A stretch of DNA of 64,000 bases from Bin87 sp963692995 (GCA_963692995.1 OY843611.1:2728001-2792000); one strand, 5' to 3'; shown: positions 7,902 through 17,371, counted from the stretch's first letter. Notes: generated by a model not told the origin, from the letters alone. Made by a program: numbers and translations.

Positions 7902-9175
7902 GCCAATATGCCCGAGGCAAAGAAGGCCCCCAGATCGGTCTCGTACTGCCAGTCTTTCAGGTGGGGATGCTCCTCCCCGGGTATGATGTCCACGGCGCCT
8001 TCCCGGCTTCTCCCAAAACACAGAAGATGTTTCACGTCGGCAATGGCTACGAACTCCGGGGAGTGGGTTGCCAATAGGACCTGTGCTTCGTAAACTGAGG
8101 ACAAAGAATCGAAAACGTCCTGCAAAGCGCCCGGATGGATCCCATTTTCTGGCTCTTCAATCATAAACAAGCCGTATTTTTGAGGCATATAAGCCAATAA
8201 CGTCAGCGCCATCAAACGCAATGTACCATCCGAAACTTTCCAGGATGGCACTTCGAGACCGTTATCGTACTTTACCATCAAGTATTTGTGCCCGTCGTCT
8301 TGGCGGTGGATCACGCGCACGGATTGGAAACCGCTCAGCGCGCATTGGATGTGTTCGACCCAGTCTTCATAGCGCTTTTGATACTGTTCCATCAGGGTGT
8401 CAACCACCCAGGGCACGTTAGACCCATCAGGCAAGAAGTCTCTACCGTTTCCCGGCGGACTGGCGCGCCGCATCCTTTCGCTGCTTAGCGACAATGTGGC
8501 CATCCCATCGCGCAGATATGACAATATTCGAGTCGTTGCTGGATATTCTTCGACGGTATCCGGCAATATTGACATGGCTGAACGTTCTGCTCCCAAATTG
8601 AACGCGGCCCGCCACCCTTGAGCGCCGACTTTTTGACTCGTCTCTGGATAATACCTGCTTCTGCCACTGCGGCTTTTACCGAAGATGGTTCGCATTCCGG
8701 GTTTACTCCGTTGAACCATCGTCTCCATTGGGGCCATGGGCTCAGGAAAGAAAGTGAGTTGCCTACGCCTATCAGGCGCTTCTGCTAGCAAGGCGCCTCT
8801 TTCTTCTTCGATACCGATTTGGTTCGTCTCGGGGTTCACCCCTACCGCCAATGTGTACCGGAAAAATCGGTAATCCCGGCCCGCGGGCAATAACGCTCGA
8901 ACATCGTCGGGCAGAATAAACTCCAGAACTATCTCAAACGTTTGCTTTGCCGGTTCAATAGGACGACCCCACACCAGATCCGCGAAATTGGGGGTTCGTC
9001 TTTCGCACGCAACGCTGACCCCGTCTCGCACCACGTCGGATACGAACTTGATCGCGTCCATCAGCGTGCTTTTTCCGCTGGCATTGGGACCGATGAGCAC
9101 ATGAAATCGGCTCATCGGCACGTCCACATACCGCAAGCAGCCGTAGTTCAGCACCCGTATTCGGTTGATAATCAT
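7898..9175 (-). CDS. AAA family ATPase (AAA_21/OLD-like, SMC-type)
   Basis: 425 residues from ATG 9175; the frame runs further upstream but into low-complexity Arg/Pro sequence. MIINRIRVLNYGCLRYVDVP then GPNASGKST (Walker A, near residue 26), signature-like region WKVSDGTLRLMALTLLAY, Walker B FMIEEPENGIHPG and the switch His in LLATHSPEFVAIA. This ABC/SMC-like architecture is shared by RecF-like and OLD-family ATPases, many in two-gene defence modules with a nuclease or toprim partner. Here the coupled downstream partner at 7617-7901 is short and probably broken, so any defence role is inference. Confidence 0.8.
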   Translation of the reverse strand: MIINRIRVLNYGCLRYVDVPMSRFHVLIGPNASGKSTLMDAIKFVSDVVRDGVSVACERRTPNFADLVWGRPIEPAKQTFEIVLEFILPDDVRALLPAGRDYRFFRYTLAVGVNPETNQIGIEEERGALLAEAPDRRRQLTFFPEPMAPMETMVQRSKPGMRTIFGKSRSGRSRYYPETSQKVGAQGWRAAFNLGAERSAMSILPDTVEEYPATTRILSYLRDGMATLSLSSERMRRASPPGNGRDFLPDGSNVPWVVDTLMEQYQKRYEDWVEHIQCALSGFQSVRVIHRQDDGHKYLMVKYDNGLEVPSWKVSDGTLRLMALTLLAYMPQKYGLFMIEEPENGIHPGALQDVFDSLSSVYEAQVLLATHSPEFVAIADVKHLLCFGRSREGAVDIIPGEEHPHLKDWQYETDLGAFFASGILA

Positions 9176-9225
9176 GATACGCGCGAGCGGCCCCAGACGT
9201 TGGCCGGCCATTGTCCGTTGACCGG

Positions 9226-9978
9226 CTACCCGAAATACCCCTGCCCGCCGTTCACGTGCAGCGTCTGGCCCGTGATGAACCCGCCGTCCTCGGTGCAGAG
9301 GAAGGTTACCGTCGCCGCTATTTCGTCGGGTTTGCCCTGGCGGCCCAGCGGGATGCCGGCGGAGTCGGGAACGCGGCCGGCGTACCATTCCGGGTTGGCG
9401 CGGGTGGTGTCGATGCTGCCGGGAGATACGACGTTGACGCGGATGTTATGGGGCGCGAACTCCGAGGCCAGGCTGCGGGCCATGCCGACTATGCCCATCT
9501 TGGCCGCCGAAACGTGGGCGCGCCGGGGGCTGCCCCGGAAGGCTCCATCCCCGGTCAGGAACACGATGCGTCCGAAGTTGTTGTCCACCATCTGCTGTAT
9601 GACGCCCTGGGTCGTATAAAACGAGCCGTCCAGCACCACTCCCCGAACATACTCCCAGTCTTCCACCGTGACCTCGGTGAAGGGCTTATGCGGGCGGATG
9701 GCGGCGTTGTTCACCAGGATGTCGATGTGGCCGAAGGCTGATCTGGCGGCGTCAATCATGGCATCCACCTGGTCTTTTTGAGACACGTCGGCCAGGACGG
9801 GGAGAGCCTTAACGCCCAGTTCCGTCACGGCGGCGGCGGTGGCCTCGGCCTCCTCCCGGTTGCTGCGGGCGTTGACCACGATGTTGGCGCCTTCGGCGGC
9901 CATCATCAAAGCGGTGGCCCGCCCGATGTTCCGGCCCGATCCGGTAATCAACGCTACTCTGCCGTCCAGTTTGCCCAT
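9226..9978 (-). CDS. SDR-family oxidoreductase lacking the usual Ser-Tyr pair
   Basis: 250 residues of classical short-chain dehydrogenase: GSGRNIGRATAL (cofactor loop, residue 12), LADVSQKDQ, LVNNAA near 87, PG motif VVSPGSIDTT near 186 and the C-terminal ITGQTLHVNGGQGYFG. The active site, normally S..YxxxK, reads FLTGDGAFRGSPRRAHVSAAK: the Lys is present but Val occupies the Tyr position and Gly the Ser position. It therefore may not be a conventional ketoreductase; 2,4-dienoyl-CoA-reductase-like SDRs also lack the Tyr. Start ATG 9978. Confidence 0.82.
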   Translation of the reverse strand: MGKLDGRVALITGSGRNIGRATALMMAAEGANIVVNARSNREEAEATAAAVTELGVKALPVLADVSQKDQVDAMIDAARSAFGHIDILVNNAAIRPHKPFTEVTVEDWEYVRGVVLDGSFYTTQGVIQQMVDNNFGRIVFLTGDGAFRGSPRRAHVSAAKMGIVGMARSLASEFAPHNIRVNVVSPGSIDTTRANPEWYAGRVPDSAGIPLGRQGKPDEIAATVTFLCTEDGGFITGQTLHVNGGQGYFG

Positions 9979-10109
9979 TGTGCTGCACCTCGCTGCGAAT
10001 CCGCCGTAAATGGGGCGGGTCTGTAATCAGGATTATAGCGTACCGTTACTGTTCCCCCCTATACTTTATCGGCATGGGTTACGCTATTGCCAGGGGCTGC
10101 GCTATTGCT

Positions 10110-11915
10110 ATGGGTTACGCCAGGACCCTGCTGGTCGCTATGCTGCTGGCAGCCGGGACCGCTACCGGCTGCCTCTTTGACGAAGCCGATGCGGTGGCCG
10201 AGCCCACGCCGAACCTGCGAGCTACCATCGATGCCGCGCTGATCCGGGTCGCGGCCGCTACCGCTGCGGAAACCCCGTCACCGACCATCGCCAAGGCCAA
10301 CACACTGACGGCAACGCCGACGCCAATGCCACGGCTCCGGCCGACCGTACCGCCCCCACACGACCTGGCCCAGGTACGCAATTGGGAGTATGCCAAGCGG
10401 AACGTTCCGGTCTCGGCAGCGCGCATCGGCGACATTGCCTGGATTGCGGACGGTTTGCAGAACGTTGACGAGTTCAACGCCGCCGAGCGGCTGGTGAACA
10501 TCGCTATCGACGCGCCGGATACGCTGGAGGGCCTGCTCGATTCCCACACCCTGGGCGAAAGGCTGGCCCCGCTGGACTTGCCGGCCCTGCTGTCCCTGCA
10601 ACGGATGGCGCAAAACCGGACGGAGCGGCTGGCGCAACTGACCGAAGCGGACTGGTTCCGCGACGGCCTTACCGACGCCGAAGCCGCCATCGTCGCAGTG
10701 TTGTATGAACGCTCCCGATTTCCCTCGCCGGAGTTCGACGTCATAGTAAGCAGCCCCGGTTCGGTCGCCGTAGAGCTGGGCTACACTACCAACCGCGCCG
10801 GCCAATCCGTGCCCATCGCCATTATCCGCGAGACCGGCGCGCTCAATTCCGACTCGCCGGTGCTGGCCGTCACCCAAGCCGCCGTGCCAATATTTGAGGA
10901 TATGTTCGACGCGCCGTTCCCGACGCCGGCCATCGTCATCCACGTTACCGATTACGTGGTCGCCGCCGCCGCCGGCGCCAACTACCAGACCCACGTCACC
11001 CTGAAATCCGAAATAGACGCCAACGCCCGGCCCAAGTTCGCGCCCCACGCCATTTTCCACGAGATTGCCCACTATTATCTGTACGCCAGGCCGGCGTGGT
11101 ACGCTGAAGGCGCCGCCGACTTTGCGGCGTCTTACGCGCGCCACGTCACCGCCGGCGACCGGATCGAATCCACCAACGCTCCGTGCGCGGCGGCGGCCTC
11201 CCTGAGCGAACTGGAAACGCTCCTGCCGGACGGCGAGGCGGACGTCCCCGGCGAAGGCGACCTCTGGCTGTGCAATTACGCCCTGGGCGAACGCCTGATG
11301 CTGGCGTTGTACCAAAAACTGGGCGAGCAAGCCTTTCTGCAAGGCTGGCGGGAAATCTACCGCAAACTGACCCAGGAACCGTCATACCCGTCCCAGCAGG
11401 AACTCGCCGAGATTGACCTTCGCGTCGCCTGGCTGAGAGCCGGCGGCATGCCGATGCAACCGGAACTGGAGCATATTTGGGACCAATGGTATCGCGGCAC
11501 GGCCAGCCGGGAGATTGATGGCGCGCCCGATCCGACTCCCTTCGATCCGGCGTTGCCCTCCATCACCGGTCGGATCGACCAGGCGTATATCGCATTGCAG
11601 CAGGGCGGACCGGCGGTACAAGGCTTTTCGGCCAGCCAGGGGACGGGTTGGGTGTACCTGACGCTGGAATATTCCTATACGACAGCAGACGCGACCCAGG
11701 AATTGACGCTGGAAGTTGTGGAGTATTTCGAGGATGGGTTCGCCACTAGGCGGCGCAGCATCTCACTGCCGATACGGTTGCTATCGTCCGGCGGAACGCA
11801 ATGGCTGTCGGTGGGGCCGAACCCGCCGCAACGCTGGGCGCCAGGACGCTATTGGGTGTACGTGTACGAAGGCGGGCGCAAGGTGGCAGAAGTGGAGTTT
11901 GGGGTTACGCCGTAA
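10110..11915 (+). CDS. Lipoprotein with zincin (HExxH) metallopeptidase domain
   Basis: 601 residues from ATG 10110. The start is set by the signal peptide MGYARTLLVAMLLAAGTATGC with a lipobox Cys at residue 21; another in-frame ATG at 10074 would only lengthen it. A Pro/Thr-rich linker follows, then the zinc site HEIAHYYLYARPAWYAEGAADF (HEIAH near residue 317, with the downstream Glu of gluzincins). The C-terminal 110 residues look like a beta-sandwich. Probably a surface-anchored peptidase similar to M1/MA-clan proteins; substrate unknown. Confidence 0.7.
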   Translation: MGYARTLLVAMLLAAGTATGCLFDEADAVAEPTPNLRATIDAALIRVAAATAAETPSPTIAKANTLTATPTPMPRLRPTVPPPHDLAQVRNWEYAKRNVPVSAARIGDIAWIADGLQNVDEFNAAERLVNIAIDAPDTLEGLLDSHTLGERLAPLDLPALLSLQRMAQNRTERLAQLTEADWFRDGLTDAEAAIVAVLYERSRFPSPEFDVIVSSPGSVAVELGYTTNRAGQSVPIAIIRETGALNSDSPVLAVTQAAVPIFEDMFDAPFPTPAIVIHVTDYVVAAAAGANYQTHVTLKSEIDANARPKFAPHAIFHEIAHYYLYARPAWYAEGAADFAASYARHVTAGDRIESTNAPCAAAASLSELETLLPDGEADVPGEGDLWLCNYALGERLMLALYQKLGEQAFLQGWREIYRKLTQEPSYPSQQELAEIDLRVAWLRAGGMPMQPELEHIWDQWYRGTASREIDGAPDPTPFDPALPSITGRIDQAYIALQQGGPAVQGFSASQGTGWVYLTLEYSYTTADATQELTLEVVEYFEDGFATRRRSISLPIRLLSSGGTQWLSVGPNPPQRWAPGRYWVYVYEGGRKVAEVEFGVTP

Positions 11916-12011
11916 GACTCCGCCATATGCAATCACGGCTTGGGGCAAGGGTTAAAATCAACATTTGCAGCACGGGTCGGCGAAGCAACGGACTGGCTGG
12001 AAACAAAATCC

Positions 12012-12029
12012 GGGGTTTCGCAATTTCCT
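12012..12029. repeat. Fragment of MITE-like terminal repeat
   Basis: GGGGTTTCGCAATTTCCT matches the right terminal inverted repeat of the element at 5239-5455 with one change in 18 bases. It stands alone in the gap between the zincin lipoprotein and the DNA methylase, and no matching left end is visible. Confidence 0.5.
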
Positions 12030-12059
12030 CCAACCTTCGGGTTGCCGTCGGCCAGCGCC

Positions 12060-13007
12060 TCAAGCCACCTTGCCCGCAACCGATCCAGCGGGGCCAGCTG
12101 TTCCGGCGGTTCGCCATGTTCTACACTGCCGGCATTTGACATGACGGTCGTAGTTCAGCCAAAGGGATTCCTGGCGCGGCTGGCGCACCGAGGGGCAGTT
12201 CTTTTCCGGGGCGTCCACCCGCCGCCAGTCGGCGTACAACGCATCGTACAGATCGCTGCGGTATCCCGATATGGCGGCGCGGCCTCTGATGCCCTGCAAT
12301 AGGTCAGCCAGTTCGCTATGCTCACGGTCGGTCATCTCGCCGTAGTAGGCGCGCCGGTCGCCGCGAGCGTCATGCACATAGGGCGGGTCGAGGTAGAATA
12401 AGGTTTCCGGCGTGTCGTAACGCTGGATTACTTCCAATGCCGGGGCGTTGTCAATCTGCACCCGCATGAGGCGGTCGATAATGGGCGGCAAGCCCTCAAT
12501 TGCGCCCAACCAGCGGGACACGGCGCCCGCCATGCCCGAGCGGGAGGTCAGTATGCACTGCGCCCAGCGGCCTTCCGATGAGGTTTGGGCCAGGCCGGTT
12601 CGGGTCTGGCGAGCCCGGACGTAGAACCGGCGGGCCCGCTCTACGTTGTCCAGGTCAGGTTCCGGGGTGCAGGCCAACGCCAGCTCTTCACGGGAAAAGG
12701 GCGTCAGCGCAATCGCTTTGAGCAAGCGCTCCCCGCGTTCCGGATGCCGCAGGGTAGCGAAAAAGTTGACCAGCTCGGAATCCAGGTCATTGTAGGTTTC
12801 CACCGGCGCCGGATCACGGTTAATCAGCACCGCCGCCGACCCGCCGAATACGTCGCAGAAGTGAGCCGCGTCATTGGGCAGGTTGGGCAACAGAAAATCG
12901 AGATGGCTGAACTTGCCGCCGTACCAGCCGAAGGCGATTTTCCGGCGGCGGCTTTGGCTCGACCGGGCGGCGCGGCGGCGCGGCGGCGTTGCTTTTTGAC
13001 TCGTCAT
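12060..13007 (-). CDS. DNA adenine methylase, D12 class
   Basis: 315 residues from ATG 13007. Motif I as FGWYGGKFSHLDFLLPNLP near residue 26, the FCDVFGGSAAVLINR motif near 53 and the catalytic DPPY in LFYLDPPYVH near 203 identify an N6-adenine MTase of the Dam/D12 type. No restriction partner is adjacent, so it is probably an orphan, phage-derived or regulatory methylase. Pro/Arg-rich N-terminus before WYGGK is unusual. Target sequence unknown. Confidence 0.85.
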   Translation of the reverse strand: MTSQKATPPRRRAARSSQSRRRKIAFGWYGGKFSHLDFLLPNLPNDAAHFCDVFGGSAAVLINRDPAPVETYNDLDSELVNFFATLRHPERGERLLKAIALTPFSREELALACTPEPDLDNVERARRFYVRARQTRTGLAQTSSEGRWAQCILTSRSGMAGAVSRWLGAIEGLPPIIDRLMRVQIDNAPALEVIQRYDTPETLFYLDPPYVHDARGDRRAYYGEMTDREHSELADLLQGIRGRAAISGYRSDLYDALYADWRRVDAPEKNCPSVRQPRQESLWLNYDRHVKCRQCRTWRTAGTAGPAGSVAGKVA

Positions 13008-13194
13008 CCGATTACCAGCCGGGATGGATTCCTTGGGCACTGTACCGACTTGCACGGCGCGCCGTCAATGTTGCCGGCGTCACTATGTCGCCGGCGGCAC
13101 TATTCGCAGACGGGAGCGCGGCAACACCAGGCAAGCCGGGCGCGGGCCGGCTGTGCTATCTTTGCGCCACAAGCAAGCGCCGGAGGGATTGACT

Positions 13195-14214
13195 ATGCGC
13201 GCCGCCGTCTATCAAGGTGAACAGGTTTTGCAGGTTGAGGAATTGCCGGATCCGACACCCTCCGCCGGGCAGGTGGTGATGCGGGTGAAGTATTCGGCCA
13301 TCTGCGGCACCGACGTGCATGCTTTCATGTATGACCTGGCCCAGCCGGGAACGGTGATGGGCCACGAGTACACCGGAACCATCGTGGACGTTGGGCCGGG
13401 CGTAACCCGCTGGCAGGCCGGCGACCGAGTGGTTGGCGGTGGCGGACACCCGCCACCAGGCGGCGGGTCGGCGACGCGCCGACATCCTCGTTTCAACTAC
13501 CGCACCATGGGCTTCCAGCAGAACACCCGCCCCCGGGGTTATGCTGAATACGCGCTGTTGGACGAATGGGAACCGACGCCGGTGCCCGACGACGTGACCG
13601 ACGAGCAGGCCGCCCTCTGCGAACCCTGCGCCGTCACCGTACACGCGGTGCGCCTTTCGGACATCAAGCTGGGCGACGCGGCGCTGGTGCTGGGAGCTGG
13701 CCCCATCGGTCTGTTGTGCATGCAGACGGCCCGCGCCGCCGGCGCCACTACGGTCATCGTGTCCGAGCCGGCCCCGGGCCGGGCGGAGGCCGCCCGTCGG
13801 CTGGGCGCGGACGCCGTGCTTAACCCCACCGATCCTGATTTTGAGACGCAAGTAGTAGAATTGACCGGCGGCGCCGGCCCGCAGGTAGTGTTCGAGTGCG
13901 CCGCCGCTCCCGCCACGCTGGAACAGGGCTTGGACCTGTGCGCCCGCGGCGGGCAGGTGGTGATGATCGCCATTGCCTGGGAGCCGACCCCGGTGGTTCC
14001 GCCCAACTGGATGGCCCGGGAGGTTCGCATGCAGTCGTCTTTCGGAACCGTGCCGGAGGACTGGCGCATTGCTCTGGAGCTGCTGCGAACCGGCCGGGTG
14101 TCGGTGGAACACATGCTGTCGAGCGCCAACTTCGTGCCGTTGGAGGGTATACAGGGCGCATTCGAGGCGCTGTGCCGCCCGACCACGGAACTACAAATGG
14201 TGGTGGAACTGTAG
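13195..14214 (+). CDS. Zinc-dependent alcohol dehydrogenase family (MDR)
   Basis: 339 residues from ATG 13195 with GGAGGG upstream. Catalytic-zinc elements are present: CGTDVHAF (Cys near 38), GHEYTGTIVDVGPG near 60. The Rossmann motif is VLGAGPIGLLCM near 165. The region that normally bears the four structural-zinc Cys residues is instead GGGGHPPPGGGSATRRHPR, so the structural zinc lobe is absent. NAD(P)-dependent oxidation of an unknown alcohol or sugar. Confidence 0.82.
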   Translation: MRAAVYQGEQVLQVEELPDPTPSAGQVVMRVKYSAICGTDVHAFMYDLAQPGTVMGHEYTGTIVDVGPGVTRWQAGDRVVGGGGHPPPGGGSATRRHPRFNYRTMGFQQNTRPRGYAEYALLDEWEPTPVPDDVTDEQAALCEPCAVTVHAVRLSDIKLGDAALVLGAGPIGLLCMQTARAAGATTVIVSEPAPGRAEAARRLGADAVLNPTDPDFETQVVELTGGAGPQVVFECAAAPATLEQGLDLCARGGQVVMIAIAWEPTPVVPPNWMAREVRMQSSFGTVPEDWRIALELLRTGRVSVEHMLSSANFVPLEGIQGAFEALCRPTTELQMVVEL

Positions 14215-14245
14215 TTCCGCCGCGCGGGGGGCCGGCTGAGTCCGG

Positions 14246-15343
14246 CTATGGCGCGCGTATCCGGTCCGCCCGCACTTCCCGCAGCCGGGCCAGTCGCCGG
14301 CCGCGCCGCGCCTGGGTCGTTACCGCCAGCAGCAGCAGCAGCAGTATCGTTGCGGCCACCGCGCCGGAGACGCCCAGCAACAGCGCCTGGCTGACCTGCT
14401 CCAGGCGCTCGGCGCCGATGGTCCGCGCCAGCTGCCCCAGGCCCACCGCCACGCCGGCGTTGAGTACGGTGACGCCAAACAGCCCCAAGATGCGAGTCGC
14501 GTTGACGAAGCGCGTGGTCAGCGCGCCCAATTGCGTGCCCACCGATGCGGATGCGAACATTATTACCGCGATCACCGGGTCCACGCTGCCGCTCAGCGAG
14601 TACAGGAAGGCTCCCAGCGTGCCGGTGATGATGATCTGGAACAGATCGGTGCCGATGGCCACCGCCGGCGGTATGCCCAAACCATAAACCAGGAAGGGCA
14701 TCAGCAGAAACCCGCCGCCGGCGCCCAGCAGGGCGGCGATGAACCCGATGACTAACCCGGCAAAAACCGGCACCAGCGCGGACATCTCCTCGATCCCCGC
14801 ATTGGGAAACGCCGGTCGCAGGTTGATTCCGCGCGTTGTTCCGGCCCGGGCCGGCAGCGTCAACCGCGCGGGGCCAATCCGCACCCGATGCAAAAATCCC
14901 GGCAGACCGCCTCCCGCGCGCGATCCCGGTCGGTAGCGCAGGCCGCGCAGCCAGTTTCCCACCATCAGCGAACCCAGACTGAGCAACAGCACGAAATACA
15001 CCCCGCCCACCACCGGGCCGGCGACGCCGGCCTCCGCCAAAGCGGTGTTGACACGCTCGCCGGCGAAGACGCCGGGTATCGTCCCGCAAACTATCAGGCT
15101 GGCCAGGCGGAAGTCCACGTTGCCCAATCGACGGTGACGCAGCGTACTGGTGATCGCCGTTCCCATCACCATGAGCAGGCCCGTTCCCACTGCGTAGATC
15201 GTCGGCACGCCCAGCACCAGCAGGCCGCCGGTAATGAGAAACCCGCCACCCACGCCGAAGAAGCCGGTCATCGTGCCGACAATCATCCCCAGGAGCGCCA
15301 ACAGCAGCGGCGATACCGTAGCGTCGGCGATTGGAAAATGCAC
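14246..15343 (-). CDS. TauE/SafE-family sulfite/organosulfur exporter
   Basis: 365 residues with about eight membrane segments in two homologous halves (GMIVGTMTGFFGVGGGFLI and GLVIGFIAALLGAGGGFLLMPFL). TauE/SafE proteins export sulfite, sulfoacetate or related anions. Start taken as GTG 15343, one base after the TGA of the small upstream gene and with a GGGGCGG site; an in-frame ATG at 15421 would give 26 more residues lying wholly inside that gene. The hydrophilic loop near residues 150-190 is longer than usual. Confidence 0.8.
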   Translation of the reverse strand: MHFPIADATVSPLLLALLGMIVGTMTGFFGVGGGFLITGGLLVLGVPTIYAVGTGLLMVMGTAITSTLRHRRLGNVDFRLASLIVCGTIPGVFAGERVNTALAEAGVAGPVVGGVYFVLLLSLGSLMVGNWLRGLRYRPGSRAGGGLPGFLHRVRIGPARLTLPARAGTTRGINLRPAFPNAGIEEMSALVPVFAGLVIGFIAALLGAGGGFLLMPFLVYGLGIPPAVAIGTDLFQIIITGTLGAFLYSLSGSVDPVIAVIMFASASVGTQLGALTTRFVNATRILGLFGVTVLNAGVAVGLGQLARTIGAERLEQVSQALLLGVSGAVAATILLLLLLAVTTQARRGRRLARLREVRADRIRAP

Positions 15344-15344
15344 G

Positions 15345-15548
15345 TCAGCCGCCCCGGGGGGTACGCCGGCCGCCGGGGGTGTTCCTATCCCGCCCGCCCG
15401 GCCGGACCAGCGAAATCCCACGTCCTACCAAGTCCCAAAAAACGTACAGCGCCACGGCGGTTATGGCCATAGCCAAGATGACGGAAACGGCCCACAGCGC
15501 CCCCTGGCCGCTCAGGCGCGCCAGAAACTCCGAGAATGCCTCGTACAT
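15345..15548 (-). CDS. Small membrane protein preceding TauE
   Basis: 67 residues: an N-terminal amphipathic stretch (MYEAFSEFLARLSG), one membrane helix (ALWAVSVILAMAITAVALYVFW) and a basic Pro/Gly/Arg-rich tail. It ends one base before the TauE start, so the two are cotranscribed and probably coupled. Function unknown; its position suggests an accessory of the transporter. Confidence 0.6.
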   Translation of the reverse strand: MYEAFSEFLARLSGQGALWAVSVILAMAITAVALYVFWDLVGRGISLVRPGGRDRNTPGGRRTPRGG

Positions 15549-15607
15549 CGTCCCACTCTGGCTTTATGGATTGCGCGGGCTGGGCATATGCGAGTAAATT
15601 GGCTTCT

Positions 15608-16798
15608 ATGACCGCAGACAAGTTCGGTTTTCAACTGCTGGCCACCGACGGCGCGGCCCGGCGCGGGCAGATTACCACGCCCCACGGCGCCGCGCAAACG
15701 CCGCTATTCATGCCAGTGGCAACGCAGGCAACGGTTAAGGGATTGACCTTCGACGAGGTGCGCGACCTAGGCGCGGAAACCGTCCTGAGCAACGCCTATC
15801 ACTTGTATCTGCGGCCCGGGGTGGACCGGGTTCGCAACGCCGGGGGCCTGCACCGCTTTATGGGCTGGCCCGGGCCGATCCTGACCGATAGCGGCGGCTA
15901 TCAGGCCTTCAGCATGGGCGCCCTGCGGCGGGTCGATAACGACGGCATCGCTTTCCAGTCCCACATCGACGGCAGCCGGCACTTCTTCACGCCGGAGTCC
16001 GCCATCGGCAACCAGCATCGTATCGGAGCCGACATCATCATGTGCTTTGACCAGTGCGTGTTTTCCGCCGGCGCGCCGGACGGTGTTCGGGATGCCATGG
16101 AGCGCACCCACCGCTGGGCGGACGTCTGCTACGAAACCCACGCCCGCAGTCCTAACGCCAGCCGCCAGGCGCTTTTCGGCATCGTCCAGGGCGGCGCCGT
16201 GCCGGAGCTGCGGGAGGAATCCACGCGCTACATCACCGCCATCCCTTTTGACGGCTACGCCATCGGCGGCCTGGCCGTGGGGGAAACCAAAGCCGAGATG
16301 CGCTCCGTGACCCGGCAGGTGTGCGCGGGCTTGCCCGCCGACCGGCCGCGTTATCTTATGGGCGTCGGCTCGCCGGAGGACTTGGTGAATTCGGTGGCGC
16401 TGGGCGTGGATATGTTCGACTGCGTACTGCCCACCCGGGTCGCCCGCAACGGCGCGCTGTTCACGCCCGCCGGTCGCATCAACATCGCCAACCGCCGCTA
16501 CGCCGAGCAGGACACGCCCCTGTACGACGCCTGCGACTGCTACGCCTGCCGCAACTACTCCGCCGCCTACCTGCGCCACCTGTTCAAGGCTGGCGAGATG
16601 CTTGGGCCGCGTCTGGCGTCAATCCACAACCTGCGCTTCATCCTCCGCCTGATGGCGGACCTGCGCGCTGCCATCGCGGAGCAGCGTTTCGACGCTTTTC
16701 GCGCCGACTTCCGGGCTGCCTACCGACCCACCGACGAACAACGCCGCCAATCCCAAAAACATCGCTGGATCGCCCAGCGCGGCGCAGAAGGCGGCTAG
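15608..16798 (+). CDS. tgt: Queuine tRNA-ribosyltransferase
   Basis: 396 residues from ATG 15608. Contains the catalytic ILTDSGGYQAFSMG near residue 93 with the Asp, FGIVQGG near 193, GYAIGGLAVGE near 218, the nucleophile region DCVLPTRVARNG near 273 and the zinc ligands CDCYACRNYSAAYLRHLF near 312. Exchanges guanine-34 for queuine precursor in GUN anticodon tRNAs. No other queuosine gene is in the window. Confidence 0.95.
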   Translation: MTADKFGFQLLATDGAARRGQITTPHGAAQTPLFMPVATQATVKGLTFDEVRDLGAETVLSNAYHLYLRPGVDRVRNAGGLHRFMGWPGPILTDSGGYQAFSMGALRRVDNDGIAFQSHIDGSRHFFTPESAIGNQHRIGADIIMCFDQCVFSAGAPDGVRDAMERTHRWADVCYETHARSPNASRQALFGIVQGGAVPELREESTRYITAIPFDGYAIGGLAVGETKAEMRSVTRQVCAGLPADRPRYLMGVGSPEDLVNSVALGVDMFDCVLPTRVARNGALFTPAGRINIANRRYAEQDTPLYDACDCYACRNYSAAYLRHLFKAGEMLGPRLASIHNLRFILRLMADLRAAIAEQRFDAFRADFRAAYRPTDEQRRQSQKHRWIAQRGAEGG

Positions 16799-16885
16799 GG
16801 CCTGTTGACGAATACCCGCGATTCCTGCGCCACCGAGAATGACGGAGGGAGTCTGCAACCGCGCAAGCCGCTTTTCAAACACGGC

Positions 16886-17371
16886 CTAACTATTTCTAAT
16901 CGCCAGCGAACAGTTCTCAAGCATCGCGCGGAGCCTCACGCTTCCTTCCGCCGCGGCCAGGCCGACCAGCGCGCCCAGCGTATCTACCGCAACGTCCTTG
17001 AAGCTGCTGTCCCGACCGGGGACGAAGGACTGATGAAACTCATCGCTAATCCCATAGCCCACGGTGAGAACCAGCGCGCCGCCCAGAACGTGCCACCAAG
17101 CCAGCGACGGATACGACGCCAGCAGCCGGTAAAGCAGCGCCGCCAGCACCGCAAATTCAACCGTGTGCGCTAGGATATCGGATTTCAGCGCTGCCGGCAG
17201 CGCCGCCAGCCAACCGTCCTGCCCTGCCGGCAGCGCTGCCAGCCAACCGTCCTGCCCTACCGTTTCGCCCGACAAGCCGGAGAGCAGGAATATCAGGCCC
17301 ATCCAGACCGCAACCGGCAGCCAGTAGAGGAGGAGCCGCTTTATTTGCGGCGCCGTTTCAGCAAGCGTCAC
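16886..17371 (-). CDS. VanZ-like family membrane protein
   Basis: 161 residues. The VanZ signature near residue 110 (SDEFHQSFVPGRDSSFKDVAVDTLGA spans 109-134; key residues DEFHQ and the conserved DxxxNxxGA-like end) and four hydrophobic segments identify the family; the domain's role is unclear outside glycopeptide resistance. An 11-residue unit (GQDGWLAALPA) occurs twice in tandem near residue 39, encoded by a 33-bp duplication. The start overlaps the preceding protease-like gene by 14 bases. Confidence 0.78.
   Translation of the reverse strand: MTLAETAPQIKRLLLYWLPVAVWMGLIFLLSGLSGETVGQDGWLAALPAGQDGWLAALPAALKSDILAHTVEFAVLAALLYRLLASYPSLAWWHVLGGALVLTVGYGISDEFHQSFVPGRDSSFKDVAVDTLGALVGLAAAEGSVRLRAMLENCSLAIRNS

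Noticed and set aside
9978..10109. Long N-terminal extension of the zincin lipoprotein
   Set aside because: The signal peptide and lipobox fit a start at 10110; the extension would put 44 residues in front of the signal peptide.
13539..15089. A 516-residue minus-strand frame
   Set aside because: It covers the alcohol dehydrogenase and TauE genes in another frame; Arg/Gly-rich with no family.
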